Source: Taenia hydatigena (taxonomy: Eukaryota > Platyhelminthes > Cestoda > Cyclophyllidea > Taeniidae). Taken from it: a DNA stretch of 64,000 bases. The stretch covers positions 1-64,000 of the forward strand of contig JADWOT020000595.1 of NCBI GenBank assembly GCA_036345935.2. Direction: 5' to 3'. Shown here one piece after another: positions 13,554 to 24,047 of the stretch (the stretch's first letter is position 1; every line of letters starts with the position of its first letter). The notes under the pieces were generated by a model that searched no databases, was not told where the DNA came from, and worked only from the letters and a program-made list of their open reading frames with translations. The position numbers and the translations under genes are program-made.

Positions 13554-14799
13554 AAGATGGGTTAGAGTCAGTCACGATCTCACGCCTTGCGAATACAGAG
13601 CTCATGCTGATCATGTAAGGAATGATTTGCGTATACCATGCAAGATCTTCCATAGGTGTCTCGATGGGCTTTTGCTATCGTCCAAACTTAATGCACACTT
13701 CCGAACGTGGTCGAGTAAATAGACGCAGTTAATTCTTCTACCGCTGAGCAAATCATGCAATTGAACTACAATGACTCGGCTTGAAAAAGCCATTGCTCAA
13801 TTCATCAATTTGAAAAGACTTTAGTTCACTTATCGGGAGTATGTTACTCCCCACAGGGCGAATAATAATGTCTCTCATGAAGGGAACCACAGTGCTGACA
13901 ATGAGGGGCCTCACGTATTGGCACGATTGTGGCGACTGCGTGCAACACCTCATGGCAGATATGGAGGTTCATCGAAAGGACAGCTCTACCAATAAGGCAA
14001 TAACTCAAAGTAGAAGCTACTCCTTCAAATGCACCATCCTAAGTTCAACGAGAACTATTTTCACCACTTTATCATTCTATCTTACGGCTACCAACCACCG
14101 TCTTGCATGTGTGACACATCTAACCACTTCTTCCTCCCTTCATTCTTCCCTTCTTTCCTTCCTACCTTCCTTTCTTCCGTCCCTCCTTTCTCTTTCCTTC
14201 TCTTCTTTGCAAAGCAAGCCTGCTGTCCCACCAGTGTAACATGTGTTGGTTCTTTCCTTACCACCACCATCGAAAATGCACATACTGGATGTGCTGCATA
14301 AATGCCTTCAACACTCACACCCGTCTTCCCGTCACACGCAGCAACGGAAACCCACTACTCAAGTCATTTGAGTAACACTTGTTCCACTCGCATTTCTAGC
14401 TCACTGGCATTGTGAGGCGACAGTCCAGTCGCATCGTTGTGGGTGATTGCTATCACTTCCACAAGCACATTCAACGCATCCCTCACCTACACCACAAAGC
14501 AGCACATCTTTCCAGTCGTGCCAGTAATAATTATCATCATTAGCTTCCACCATGCACCACAATCCAGCGTGAAGGCAGTGTAGTCACCAGACACAAAGCG
14601 CTGCTGACTTTCAAATAGTGAGGTTATCGATTGAATCCATTGATCGTGTCACACACTCAAACATACCGCCACGATAATGTCTACAAATCGGTTGTATGCA
14701 GAAACGCTCTTTATCTTGGTCTACATTTCGCTTTGGTTTTTCGGTCACTTTGGTTTTTTCCGTTTGCGCTTTTTCTTTCTCGCGTGGACCCTCGTGGAC

Positions 14800-15631
14800 A
14801 TGGCGCAAGCAGTGTCGACGAGAAGAGGTAGGTGCTCGCCTTTATACACACCTCTACTAACCTCATTGTCATGCAGGTTGCCAAAGACGCCAACAGGCTG
14901 TCTCTCACAAAGCACTTCAGACAGATGTTCATGTGGAAGAAGAGCGGGTGGAGCAAGTGGAGCAGGTGGAGCAGGTGGAGGAGATGGAGAACTCGACTGG
15001 CGCATCAGATGCGAAGCTGGTGAGGTTCCAACAGATACTGCAATTCTACGCCTCGCCTCCAAGTCATTCGATGCGGAGGCGGCAGCGACGGTCGGCAGAA
15101 ACGGAAGGAGATACCGGCGCCGCAGACACGACCTACGGTGTTACCGACCTTCCGGATGAGTACGAATGGAGGGAAGAAGGAGGAGGAGGTGGTGGTGTGG
15201 ATAGCGCAAAGGGCCTTTGCGCTGAAAGGAGGAGGAGGAGGATGAGAAGACGGATGGAGACAAAGGGCCGTTCGAGGAGGGACGAGGACGGGCAGCAGGA
15301 AGAGGAGGAGGAGGAGGAGGTGCGGTTGGAGCGGGAGGAGCGAGTGGAGCGTGAGCGGGAGCAGGCGCAGGTGCGGGATGGGCAGCGCGAGGAGAAGGAG
15401 GAGGACGGGAGAATGGAGAAGGAGGTGAAGAAGGGGAAGACGCACAATGTCATCATGGAGAGCGGTCACCACGTACACGGCAAAGCAAAGAAGACGCGCA
15501 GCGGCAGGTGGCGTCGGCTCTTCACCAACGCAATTGGTGGACTCGCGTGGCACCAACAACACAAGGGACCTCACCAACACCCACACCGACACCGACACCG
15601 ACACCGGTTTACAGACTCCATCATGCATTGA
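14800..15631 (+). CDS. Two-exon low-complexity protein in IR-B left arm
   Basis: Proposed CDS is join(14800..14827,14877..15631), 260 residues. The 49-bp intron starts GTAGGT and ends TTGTCATGCAG, with a CTAAC branch-like word upstream. Splicing brings ATG GCG CAA GCA into the frame that then runs open to the TGA at 15,629-15,631. The protein has a basic, Gln-rich start, a repeated VEQVEQVEQVEE stretch, a short ordinary segment (SDAKLVRFQQILQFYA), then Arg-, Glu- and Gly-rich runs and a His/Arg tail. I recognise no domain. A diverged paralogue of codons 10-110 lies on the opposite strand of the same arm (16,328-16,645). Unspliced reading from the same ATG also stays open to 15,159, so the splice is inferred. 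Confidence 0.45.
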
Positions 15632-15809
15632 TGATGGAGCAAAGTGTGCTTCTTGTCTACCACCAATTCACACCAAGTCAAGTTGGTGAGAGCATTGTCC
15701 TTCCTGTTAATGCAGCAGCATCTGCACTATGAGCAACAGCAGCAGGAGAAGGGCGTTGTTGTTGTCGTTGTTGTGGTTGTTAGGGACACTGTAGTTGTCA
15801 CAGTTGGCT

Positions 15810-15887
<78 letters not shown>
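15810..15887 (+). repeat. CAG microsatellite, 26 units
   Basis: Perfect CAG run. Depending on frame it reads as poly-Gln, poly-Ala or poly-Ser; the Gln frame (from about 15,795) continues into a DDDDD-containing stretch. It lies about 180 bp after the stop of the IR-B gene model, so I have no evidence that it is translated. The partner arm has exactly half the units. Confidence 0.97.
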
Positions 15888-15890
<3 letters not shown>

Positions 15891-16327
15891 GTAGATGACG
15901 ATGATGACTTCCACCCATGCCAAGAGCGAAGGACTTCCGTTCGTCCGTCCGTCTCTCTTACCTTCCTATTTTTTTCCTCTCCTTTTTCATTTAGTGTTCG
16001 GTTGAGATGTCCCGGTGCCAACAATGTCTCGCACATGTCCACCATCAGAGTCGACAACTGTGCCCCTGCTGCCATCGCCGATGCCGTTGTTCACCGCCAT
16101 GCGTGATGTCTCCTCGTTCTTCACTTCTTTCTCCGTTCCGATGCCTCCTCTCTCTCTCCCTCCCTCCCTGCCTCCCTTCCCTCTCCCTGTTGCCCTCCCT
16201 CCCTCCCCGCCTTCCTTCCTTCACTCCTTCCTTCCTTCCTCCCTTCCTCTTCTTCCTCGAGTAGCTGCTTGTCTTCCACCGTCGCCCTTCCTTCTTTCGT
16301 ATTCACATCTCACCCCTCCGCTTCCTC

Positions 16328-16645
16328 TCATTCGCATTCATCCGGACCTTCGGTCGTGCCGTGGACGTCTGCTGCTGATGCGTCGGCTCCTTCCATTTCG
16401 CCACCGTCAGCCACGACTTGCAGTATCCGTTGCAATCCACCAAACTTCACATCAGATGCGACTGCTTGCGAGTTCTCCCTCCGCCCCCACTGCCCACCCT
16501 GCCCATTTGTCCCACTTTCTCTGCTTCCACATGAACATTCGTTGTCTGAGGTGCTTTGTGTCAGACAGCTTCTTGGCTTCTTTGGCAACCCACATACCAC
16601 CTTTCTTATTCTTGTTCTTCTTCTTCTTTGTTTGTTCAAATACAT
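16328..16645 (-). pseudogene. Diverged opposite-strand paralogue of the IR-B gene (left arm)
   Basis: Read on the minus strand, this matches the 5' part of the 14,877-15,170 exon. It has the same start word GGTTGCCAAAGA, then TGTCTGACACAAAGCACCTCAG versus TGTCTCTCACAAAGCACTTCAG, TTCATGTGGAAG, GAGAACTCG and ACTGCAA. In the frame homologous to the intact copy it has a TGA where the other has a Ser codon (after CQRSQEAV) and later frame changes. The segment ENSQAVASDVKFGGLQRILQ still resembles ENSTGASDAKLVRFQQILQ. It ends at DECE plus stop, matching DEYE in the other copy. Most likely a decayed duplicate; product unknown. Confidence 0.5.
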
Positions 16646-16731
16646 CTCTTTTGTTCATTAGACGAAGGCCTTATCTCACTGATCACTTAGTAGGCGGCAG
16701 AATGGCTGTGATGCCACAGAATCCACCTTAC

Positions 16732-17369
16732 ATTTCGTTTCCGGGCAACTCTCTCCCTCCACATCAAGTGCTCATCTTTTAAGTCATTCTTGATGAATGA
16801 CGAGGAAGGAGCGATGGTTGATGGGATGAAAAGAAGCTCACTGTAGTCTGTTTATGCCCACTTGACTTCCATCCATCCAAGCAAATGATGGAGGACGAGC
16901 AATTAGGTGATGGCACAGCAACTGACTTCTCTTAACAGGGTCGCAAGTGGCGCAACTCCTTGCATCCCCAACTAATTCACTGACTACTTCTTAACAACTT
17001 ACCAACCAATATCACTTTCGATGGAAATTTCAACTGACATGATCCCTTCAAATTAATCAAGTGACCGAACTCTTCTGCAACAACTGCCTCATTCTCCGTC
17101 ACCTCACTCAGTGAGGGTTTGCTGCCCTAGTGGTTGCCAATCTATCGGCGTTCGCGTCGTCCTCTCGTCAAGCTTTAGTCCCACGCCGCTGACTGTGCAA
17201 CTACAAAATAATAGTCTACCACAACCTTCCAAAACCGCTCAGAGAAGTCCCAACAATCTTTAACTGAAATTCAGCAAAGGACTCAAAAGGGAGATTGTTA
17301 TTTTAGAGCAAGTTCACCACTCAGGCCGATGTTACTGCGCATAGCACTTGCTGTTAAGCCACCCACATC
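16732..17369. other. IR-B spacer, no gene recognised
   Basis: Start of the 5.4 kb spacer between the IR-B arms. A tRNA-like word CCCTAGTGGTTGCC occurs near 17,130, but no cloverleaf can be drawn. No coding signal. Confidence 0.5.
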
Positions 17370-17700
17370 CCATCGCATCGTCGGTCGGTGATGTCCACGC
17401 ATACGTGGCAGTGGCGGCAGCTGCAGTCGCAGAAGCGGGGCTCTGTGGAGGAGGCGAAGCATAGAAAGGTTGAACTAGCGCCGTCGACAACTCTCCAAAT
17501 CCCCGTCCTTCAGGGACCTAGAATATTGACAACGAGTTGTCAGATGGAAATGCCTCCTCTTTCTCCTCCTCCTCCTCCTAACAGCAAAGCACAAACCAAC
17601 ACTAACACGAGGGACCACCGCCAGTTTACCCAAGCAGTATACCGCAACCCCACTGCCCCCCCCATTAAGCACACTCCCAACGTCGTTCAAGGCACAAACA
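17370..17700 (+). repeat. R6 repeat, copy 1
   Basis: Direct diverged repeat of 18,140-18,480. Shared anchors in order are GTGATGTCCA.GCATACG, CTCTGTGGAGGAGGC, GAGTTGT.AGA, AGCACA.ACCA and GACCACCGCCA. One frame keeps a similar peptide in both (VGDVHAY versus VSDVQAY, then LCGGG), followed by a stop shortly after, so a former exon is possible. Confidence 0.55.
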
Positions 17701-18139
17701 ACCCCACAAACTAACAAAACAGTCACCATTTACCGCCTATCATGCTATACAGTGACAAAAAAATGCACCACGTGAGTAGAAGGACTGATTCCATCGCTCC
17801 GAACAACACCTAATCGCCACACTTCCTCATCCAACGACTTTTTGAAGTGAAGGCCACAGTCTACCAAAAGTGCTCATCCATCCGCCTTTTCCTAACGCCA
17901 AGGTAGGCTTTCGCATTTGCGAGGAACCAGAATCCTTCTCTCCGTGATTACAGCTGGCAAGAATAAAATCCACACCTTTCAATGCGTCCAAACCTTCTTA
18001 CTGGCTAGTTCAACCGCAAATCCAAGTCGTTTCTAATGCAAAAATTCAACATTAACCACTTACCCGGTTGGGCAGCCCAAAAGGACTGATGAAACTGCTG
18101 TTTTTGCGATAGCCATCGTTGGATGAACGAATGAATGAA

Positions 18140-18480
18140 TGTCCCCGTCAGTGATGTCCAGGCATACGCACCAACACAGGCAGAAGCAAAGCTCTGTGGA
18201 GGAGGCAGAGAATATAACGATTGAGTCGCCGCTTCAATCGATGTAGCTGCGTCCACCAACCGCCTGTGCCGTGCAGCATCACAATCCTTCGCCTTCTAAG
18301 CATTCCGAACCGTTGCACCTGCAATATTGAAAGAGAGTTGTAAGACGGAGATGCTTCCCATCCCACCCCTCTCCTAGCACAAAGCACAGACCAGCAGAGT
18401 CACAACCTACCCACATGCCAACACAAGCGACCACCGCCAATCCATCCAAGCAGTGCACCACAGCCGCAAGCAAATACTTA
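18140..18480 (+). repeat. R6 repeat, copy 2
   Basis: Second copy, same orientation, about 770 bp downstream, with numerous substitutions and indels relative to copy 1. Both lie inside the IR-B spacer. The intervening 17,701-18,139 holds nothing recognisable. Confidence 0.55.
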
Positions 18481-18547
18481 CGACTGCTACAAAGTACAGT
18501 CTGCGTGGTGATGCCAAAGCTTCCCACTAGCCCCACTCCTGCTGCTG

Positions 18548-18614
18548 CTCACTCACTCACTCACTCACTCACCCACTCACTCACTCCACTCCACTCCACT
18601 CACTCACTCACTCA
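18548..18614 (+). repeat. TCAC/CCAC tandem array
   Basis: Repeated ACTC units with a CCACT interruption in the middle. This gives a Thr, His, Ser and Leu repeating frame (SLTHSLTHSLT), which I take to be non-coding. Confidence 0.9.
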
Positions 18615-19079
18615 GACACCAACTCGTTCCATCAAAGCTGAAAATACCTACGATCAAACCATCACCGAGGCCCTCTACACAACACCTTTCGCAGCAAGGA
18701 TCACATCAACACAACTAATTACCCTCGTCACGCCCCCAGTCCTCCGCCATCTCTATGCGCTGCTGCTCCAATACCACGCATATCACAGTGATCACAATAG
18801 CGCACCCTTCACCACACAGGTCAACGGGAAAAGCACCTTTCCACCCAACAACTCACAAAAGGCACCAACAACTCAATCCAATCTTACCTAGGAATGCGCG
18901 AAGTCATAGCGAAGGCGAGATTCACGCTCATCGCTACAGCTTCATCTCTATCTCCTTCTTCTTCTCCTTCTTCCTCTTCCTCTTCTTCAACGTCTATTCT
19001 AGCATGAAAGCGGAAAAGGAAAGTGGAGGATAAGATTTATGAACAAGATGAATAATAGCAAGGAAATAATGAACAACGT

Positions 19080-19255
19080 TAAAACTCCTCACAAGTCTCT
19101 TCATCAAATTCCACCGCATTAATCACAACTCATTCTTGATTAAATAACTAACCACTTGGAAACAGCCAAAACGATCCTACTTATTCGCAATAAGGATTGT
19201 GTAGTGAAAACATCAACGTGATTAGGCAATGCAAATGGAAAACAAAAAGTCTTGA
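19080..19255 (+). repeat. R8 repeat, copy 1
   Basis: Diverged direct repeat of 19,392-19,562. Ordered anchors are AACTCCTC.CAA, CAAATT.C.CC, GCCAAAACG.TC, AGTG.AAA and CAACAGT-like words. AT-rich, no conserved frame seen. Confidence 0.35.
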
Positions 19256-19391
19256 CAGTGACTGCAGCTATTTTTGGAACGATCAGCCTAACATACAGAG
19301 TGATAAAGAAAACAAATATAAGTACAAACGTATGCATGTAATGGGTGCTTGATCGCACAAAAGCACCAAGCAAGTAATTGCCAAGCACTCG

Positions 19392-19562
19392 GTAAGATTA
19401 TAACTCCTCTCAACCAAATTGCGCCCCACTAATCAAACTCAAACGTCATTGATACAAAAAACACAACCTCACACACTGCCAAAACGGTCATAATTTATCA
19501 CTCATAGTGTCATGTAGCAAAATTGCACCTTAGTAAACGTCTCAACAGTCACATTAAGAGGC
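19392..19562 (+). repeat. R8 repeat, copy 2
   Basis: Partner of 19,080-19,255, about 310 bp downstream in the same orientation. The similarity is patchy and was judged by eye only. Confidence 0.35.
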
Positions 19563-20767
19563 CTTTGCGTTTACTCCAACAAGTACGTGTGTAGAAGAAG
19601 AAAGTCGACATTTAAAATGCCTACTAACAACAAAACCACCAAAACTAACCAAAATGCACCAAATGTTTACAAGATTTCCAACTTCTGACGCTAAATAAAG
19701 GCTCACTAATCCGAAACAACGGTCGCCGAAACAGGCAGCTCTTACGCGAGCCACGTACAAACATGACCAATCAGGTCAAAGTTCGTTCGGTAAAACAATC
19801 AAACTTTTAATATATATGTGTTTTATATGATGCAACAACTAACACAAACTAGAGCAGTTTTGTAACAAACACAAAATTCAAAGTAGAAATACACAAATGA
19901 AAGAGTTTACGAATTGCGCACGAGTGAGAGATATGGCACTGAATCTTAACGGTCGATCAAAGCATAGATGCCAATCAAGAGGTGTAACAGCGCAAAGCAA
20001 ATGTGGTCCACATAACAGCATTTAAATTTTAATGTGTCGCCTTTATGGAAAATTTCAATTGCCTCTAGATATGCATTTTTTAACATTTATGACGTTTCAA
20101 GGTGTATCAAAAAGCTTTTTCGAATAACTTAGCTGACTTTGTGGCGAATTTGATGGTTTCTAATGACTTTTTACAGTTCGTAAATGAATGACTGGCTTGT
20201 GCATTCGGCTGAGTGTTGTGTTGTTTTGCTTCTCTTCCCACTCAAATGGGTCGTTTTACCAATGATTATGGGCCAACGATTGCTGGGGAATGGATGCCTT
20301 GCCATTCGCGACTCAGGGCAGTGTTAAGAGTGGAGTACGTCAGTTTGTGGCATGTTCACAGTGGATGAATGGAAGTATGGATGAATGGTTGAGAAGGATT
20401 ACCGATTTGGCGTCATTGCAGTAGAAGCGGAAGCGCTCCCAAAGTAAAAGGTAAGGTAGGAGCATAGATGCTGGTTATTTTGTGTGTCTATCCATGATTT
20501 TATTGCGGTGCTTGCATGCACAGGATGGGTTAATTGATTTGTCCTCCTCGAGGAATATGGTGTTAACCAATGCGTTTGCAGTTTCACAAGTTGATTGGAC
20601 CTGCTGAAGATGCGTTCGTAACGCGTTGCAGCGTGACCACTCTTCTTGTTACGTTGCACATACAGGCGTGGCATGTGTTTAATATCACCAAGTCATGGCT
20701 ATCCAGAATATCCGATGTATTTAAAGCAATAAATGTGGTGAGGGACAGTTGTGTTGTGTGGTATTTG
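19563..20767. other. No gene recognised
   Basis: AT-rich to 20,200, then mixed. No supported coding, RNA or repeat feature. Confidence 0.5.
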
Positions 20768-20969
20768 AAAAGGAGGAGGAGGAGGAGGAGGAGGAGGAGG
20801 AGGAGGAGGAGGAGGAGGAGAGGAGGAGGAGGAGAGGAGGAGGGAGGAGGAGGAGGAGAGAGGAGGAGGAGGAGGAGGAGGAGGAGGAGGAGGCAGGAGG
20901 AGGAGGAGGAGGAGGAGGAGGAGGAGGAAGGAGGAGGAGGAGGAGGAGGAGGAGGAGGAGGAGGAGGGA
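20768..20969 (+). repeat. GGA purine tract, about 200 bp
   Basis: All purine except a single C near 20,894, made of GGA units with small phase slips. Poly-Glu, poly-Arg and poly-Gly frames across it are compositional. Long homopurine-homopyrimidine tracts with mirror symmetry can form triplex (H-DNA) in vitro, which is general knowledge; no function can be read here. Confidence 0.97.
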
Positions 20970-22137
20970 TCGGTTGATTAGAAGAAGTGAATGCAGTTAG
21001 CGTCATTGTTTAGGCGAAACAGGCACTACTGTTGGGTGTGGTGATGAGGATTGCTGCTTAGCAGGTGAAGCGTGTTTTGCGTAGGTCTTACCTCTGGCAG
21101 CAGGGTTCACAGCGACTGGAGTGGAGCTTGCTGGATTACTTTGTGGCGTGGCCTCATGACTATGGGTAAATTGTGGGGTATGCGCAAACAAATGGTGTAG
21201 AAGTTGATTGAGAGGGGAAGTGTTGAATTCAGCTCTGCCTTGTGTAGAGTGTTCGGCTGTCTGTGAAGGGGAGGAAGGAGCAGGAGAAGAGGATGGGAGG
21301 TGGAGGAGGGCACATACAGTGAAAAGCGCATCATTCCACGCGTCATCCTGCCAATTTCGACGTTTGAATCTTGAGGTAGGATGTCAATACTACTGAAACG
21401 GCGCTCGGTACGTGGAGCTTTACCAACTCGACGGCCCACAATTTCTCTCCGCTGAGTAGTAGTAGCAGTAGTGGTAGCAAAGCCAGGGTCTGGCTTGCGT
21501 TCTAGTGGCGGCGGCTGCAGCGGTGGCAGCCACATAAGGAGGAGGTGGTGGTGATGGTGGTTGTGGTGGTACATAGCCCACATTGTTAGTGAGGCGGTAA
21601 GGAGGGAGGCGACACTTGTCATTTGCTGACGCACATATTAGTAGCATTGGGTGCAAAATGCGATTGTCACTTTGCAACTGCACTGGGTGCCTACGTTCTG
21701 CCTGGTTGCCACACCGTCGACGCCGTCGTCGTCATCGTAGCATTTGAGCAACCCAGCTATGGTTAGTTCAATCAAATAATGAGGTACTTATTTATTACTT
21801 GAGCAACTGTTCGGTTGCATTTTGATGCTTTGCGTTCACTTCTGAATTCACGTGGCCTGCCTCTTCTATTATTCCCACTCCTCTTCCTCCCACCACCCAG
21901 GCGTCATTGTGCATGAATTGACACACTCTCGGTGTGTGTGTTCCCGTGCCAAATCAAAGAGCAAGTGGATCAAAATCTTTGGTCTCTTCTATCATAAATA
22001 CACAACTGATGAAGTGAATGTCTTGTTATAATGTGAAGGAGATGGAGTCACACAACTCAACGACCATAGGACAGAGTCGGGATGTGGTATTGAATGCTTC
22101 GAAGTGGGCGTTGGAGAGTGAGGAGCCCAAACCGAGA
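20970..22137. other. IR-B spacer end, no gene recognised
   Basis: Contains GGT- and AGT-rich short repeats near 21,450-21,570 and otherwise ordinary sequence. Open frames are His-, Pro- and Leu-rich and not convincing. Confidence 0.5.
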
Positions 22138-22210
22138 GTAAGGTGGATTCTGTGGCATCACAGCCATTCTGCCGCCTACTAAGTGATCAGTGAGATAAGG
22201 CCTTCGTCTA

Positions 22211-22540
22211 ATGAACAAAAGAGATGTATTTGAACAAAAAAGAAGAAGAAGAACAAAAATAAGAAAGGTGGTATGTGGGTTGCCAAAGAAGCCAAGAAGC
22301 TGTCTGACACAAAGCACCTCAGACAACGAATGTTCATGTGGAAGCAGAGAAAGTGGGACAAATGGGCAGGGTGGGCAGTGGGGGCGGAGGGAGAACTCGC
22401 AAGCAGTCGCATCTGATGTGAAGTTTGGTGGATTGCAACGGATACTGCAAGTCGTGGCTGACGGTGGCGAAATGGAAGGAGCCGACGCATCAGCAGCAGA
22501 CGTCCACGGCACGACCGAAGGTCCGGATGAATGCGAATGA
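22211..22540 (+). pseudogene. Diverged paralogue of the IR-B gene (right arm)
   Basis: Right-arm counterpart of 16,328-16,645 and nearly identical to it. It faces the intact copy at 23,216-24,047. A three-base difference in an AAG-rich run near 22,240 and a few substitutions separate the two arms. Same decay as the left copy: a TGA in the homologous frame after CQRSQEAV, then a frame change leading to a stop after DECE. Confidence 0.5.
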
Positions 22541-22701
22541 GAGGAAGCGGAGGGGTGAGATGTGAATACGAAAGAAGGAGGGGAGACGGTGGAAGACAAG
22601 CAGCTACTCGAGGAAGAAGAGGAAGGGAGAAAGGAAGGAAGGAGTAGAGGAAGGAAGGCGGGGAGGGAGGGGAACAGGGAGAGGGAAGGGGGGCAGGGAG
22701 G

Positions 22702-22741
<40 letters not shown>

Positions 22742-22995
22742 GCATCGGAACGGAGAAAGAAGTGAAGAACGAGGAGACATCACGCATGGCGGTGAACAAC
22801 GGCATCGGCGATGGCAGCAGGGGCACAGTTGTCGACTCTGATGGTGGACATGTGCGAGACATTGTTGGCACCGGGACATCTCAACCGAACACTAAATGAA
22901 AAAGGAGAGGAAAAAAATAGGAAGGTAAGAGAGACGGACGGACGAACGGAAGTCCTTCGCTCTTGGCATGGGTGGAAGTCATCATCGTCATCTAC

Positions 22996-22998
<3 letters not shown>

Positions 22999-23037
<39 letters not shown>
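22999..23037 (+). repeat. CTG microsatellite, 13 units
   Basis: Counterpart of the 26-unit CAG array in the left arm, read on the other strand. Flanking sequence is the same in both arms, so array length is a clear difference between otherwise near-identical copies. Confidence 0.97.
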
Positions 23038-23215
23038 AGCCAACTGTGACAACTACAGTGTCCCTAACAACCACAACAACGACAACAACAACGCCCTTCT
23101 CCTGCTGCTGTTGCTCATAGTGCAGATGCTGCTGCATTAACAGGAAGGACAATGCTCTCACCAACTTGACTTGGTGTGAATTGGTGGTAGACAAGAAGCA
23201 CACTTTGCTCCATCA

Positions 23216-24047
23216 TCAATGCATGATGGAGTCTGTAAACCGGTGTCGGTGTCGGTGTCGGTGTGGGTGTTGGTGAGGTCCCTTGTGTTGTTGGTGCCAC
23301 GCGAGTCCACCAATTGCGTTGGTGAAGAGCCGACGCCACCTGCCGCTGCGCGTCTTCTTTGCTTTGCCGTGTACGTGGTGACCGCTCTCCATGATGACAT
23401 TGTGCGTCTTCCCCTTCTTCACCTCCTTCTCCATTCTCCCGTCCTCCTCCTTCTCCTCGCGCTGCCCATCCCGCACCTGCGCCTGCTCCCGCTCACGCTC
23501 CACTCGCTCCTCCCGCTCCAACCGCACCTCCTCCTCCTCCTCCTCTTCCTGCTGCCCGTCCTCGTCCCTCCTCGAACGGCCCTTTGTCTCCATCCGTCTT
23601 CTCATCCTCCTCCTCCTCCTTTCAGCGCAAAGGCCCTTTGCGCTATCCACACCACCACCTCCTCCTCCTTCTTCCCTCCATTCGTACTCATCCGGAAGGT
23701 CGGTAACACCGTAGGTCGTGTCTGCGGCGCCGGTATCTCCTTCCGTTTCTGCCGACCGTCGCTGCCGCCTCCGCATCGAATGACTTGGAGGCGAGGCGTA
23801 GAATTGCAGTATCTGTTGGAACCTCACCAGCTTCGCATCTGATGCGCCAGTCGAGTTCTCCATCTCCTCCACCTGCTCCACCTGCTCCACTTGCTCCACC
23901 CGCTCTTCTTCCACATGAACATCTGTCTGAAGTGCTTTGTGAGAGACAGCCTGTTGGCGTCTTTGGCAACCTGCATGACAATGAGGTTAGTAGAGGTGTG
24001 TATAAAGGCGAGCACCTACCTCTTCTCGTCGACACTGCTTGCGCCAT
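23216..24047 (-). CDS. Two-exon low-complexity protein in IR-B right arm
   Basis: Mirror copy of the left-arm gene; proposed CDS is complement(join(23216..23970,24020..24047)). The ATG, the 49-bp GT-AG intron and the stop are conserved, and the 232-residue part encoded by exon 2 is identical to the left copy. The one nearby difference I see, ACG to ATG, lies upstream of the proposed start (about 24,143). Identity of the protein does not by itself show selection, because the whole arm is near-identical. Function unknown. Confidence 0.45.

Larger units (their letters stand above)
13554..16731 (+). repeat. IR-B left arm (3.18 kb)
   Basis: The reverse complement at 22,138-25,294 matches almost base for base. 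Inside the arm a 232-codon open frame is identical in both copies. Differences I can see are a handful of substitutions (for example near 13,774, 13,966 and 14,704), changes in the CT-rich tract at 16,150-16,250, and the CAG array length. Edges are abrupt at AGATGGGTTAGAG (outer) and CCACCTTAC (inner). There is no target-site duplication outside and no recognised transposase inside. The distal 13,554-13,790 is R2 sequence. Confidence 0.95.

Noticed and set aside
14933..15631. Overlapping minus-strand frames of 107 and 207 codons across the palindrome gene
   Set aside because: Leu-, Pro- and Ser-rich shadows of the purine-rich plus-strand exon.
15795..16106. Poly-Gln protein of about 103 residues across the CAG array
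   Set aside because: No start context or splice link to the upstream gene, and the Ala and Ser frames are equally open. Recorded as a microsatellite only.
17125..17180. tRNA-like CTAGTGGTTGCC
   Set aside because: No matching T-arm or acceptor stem.
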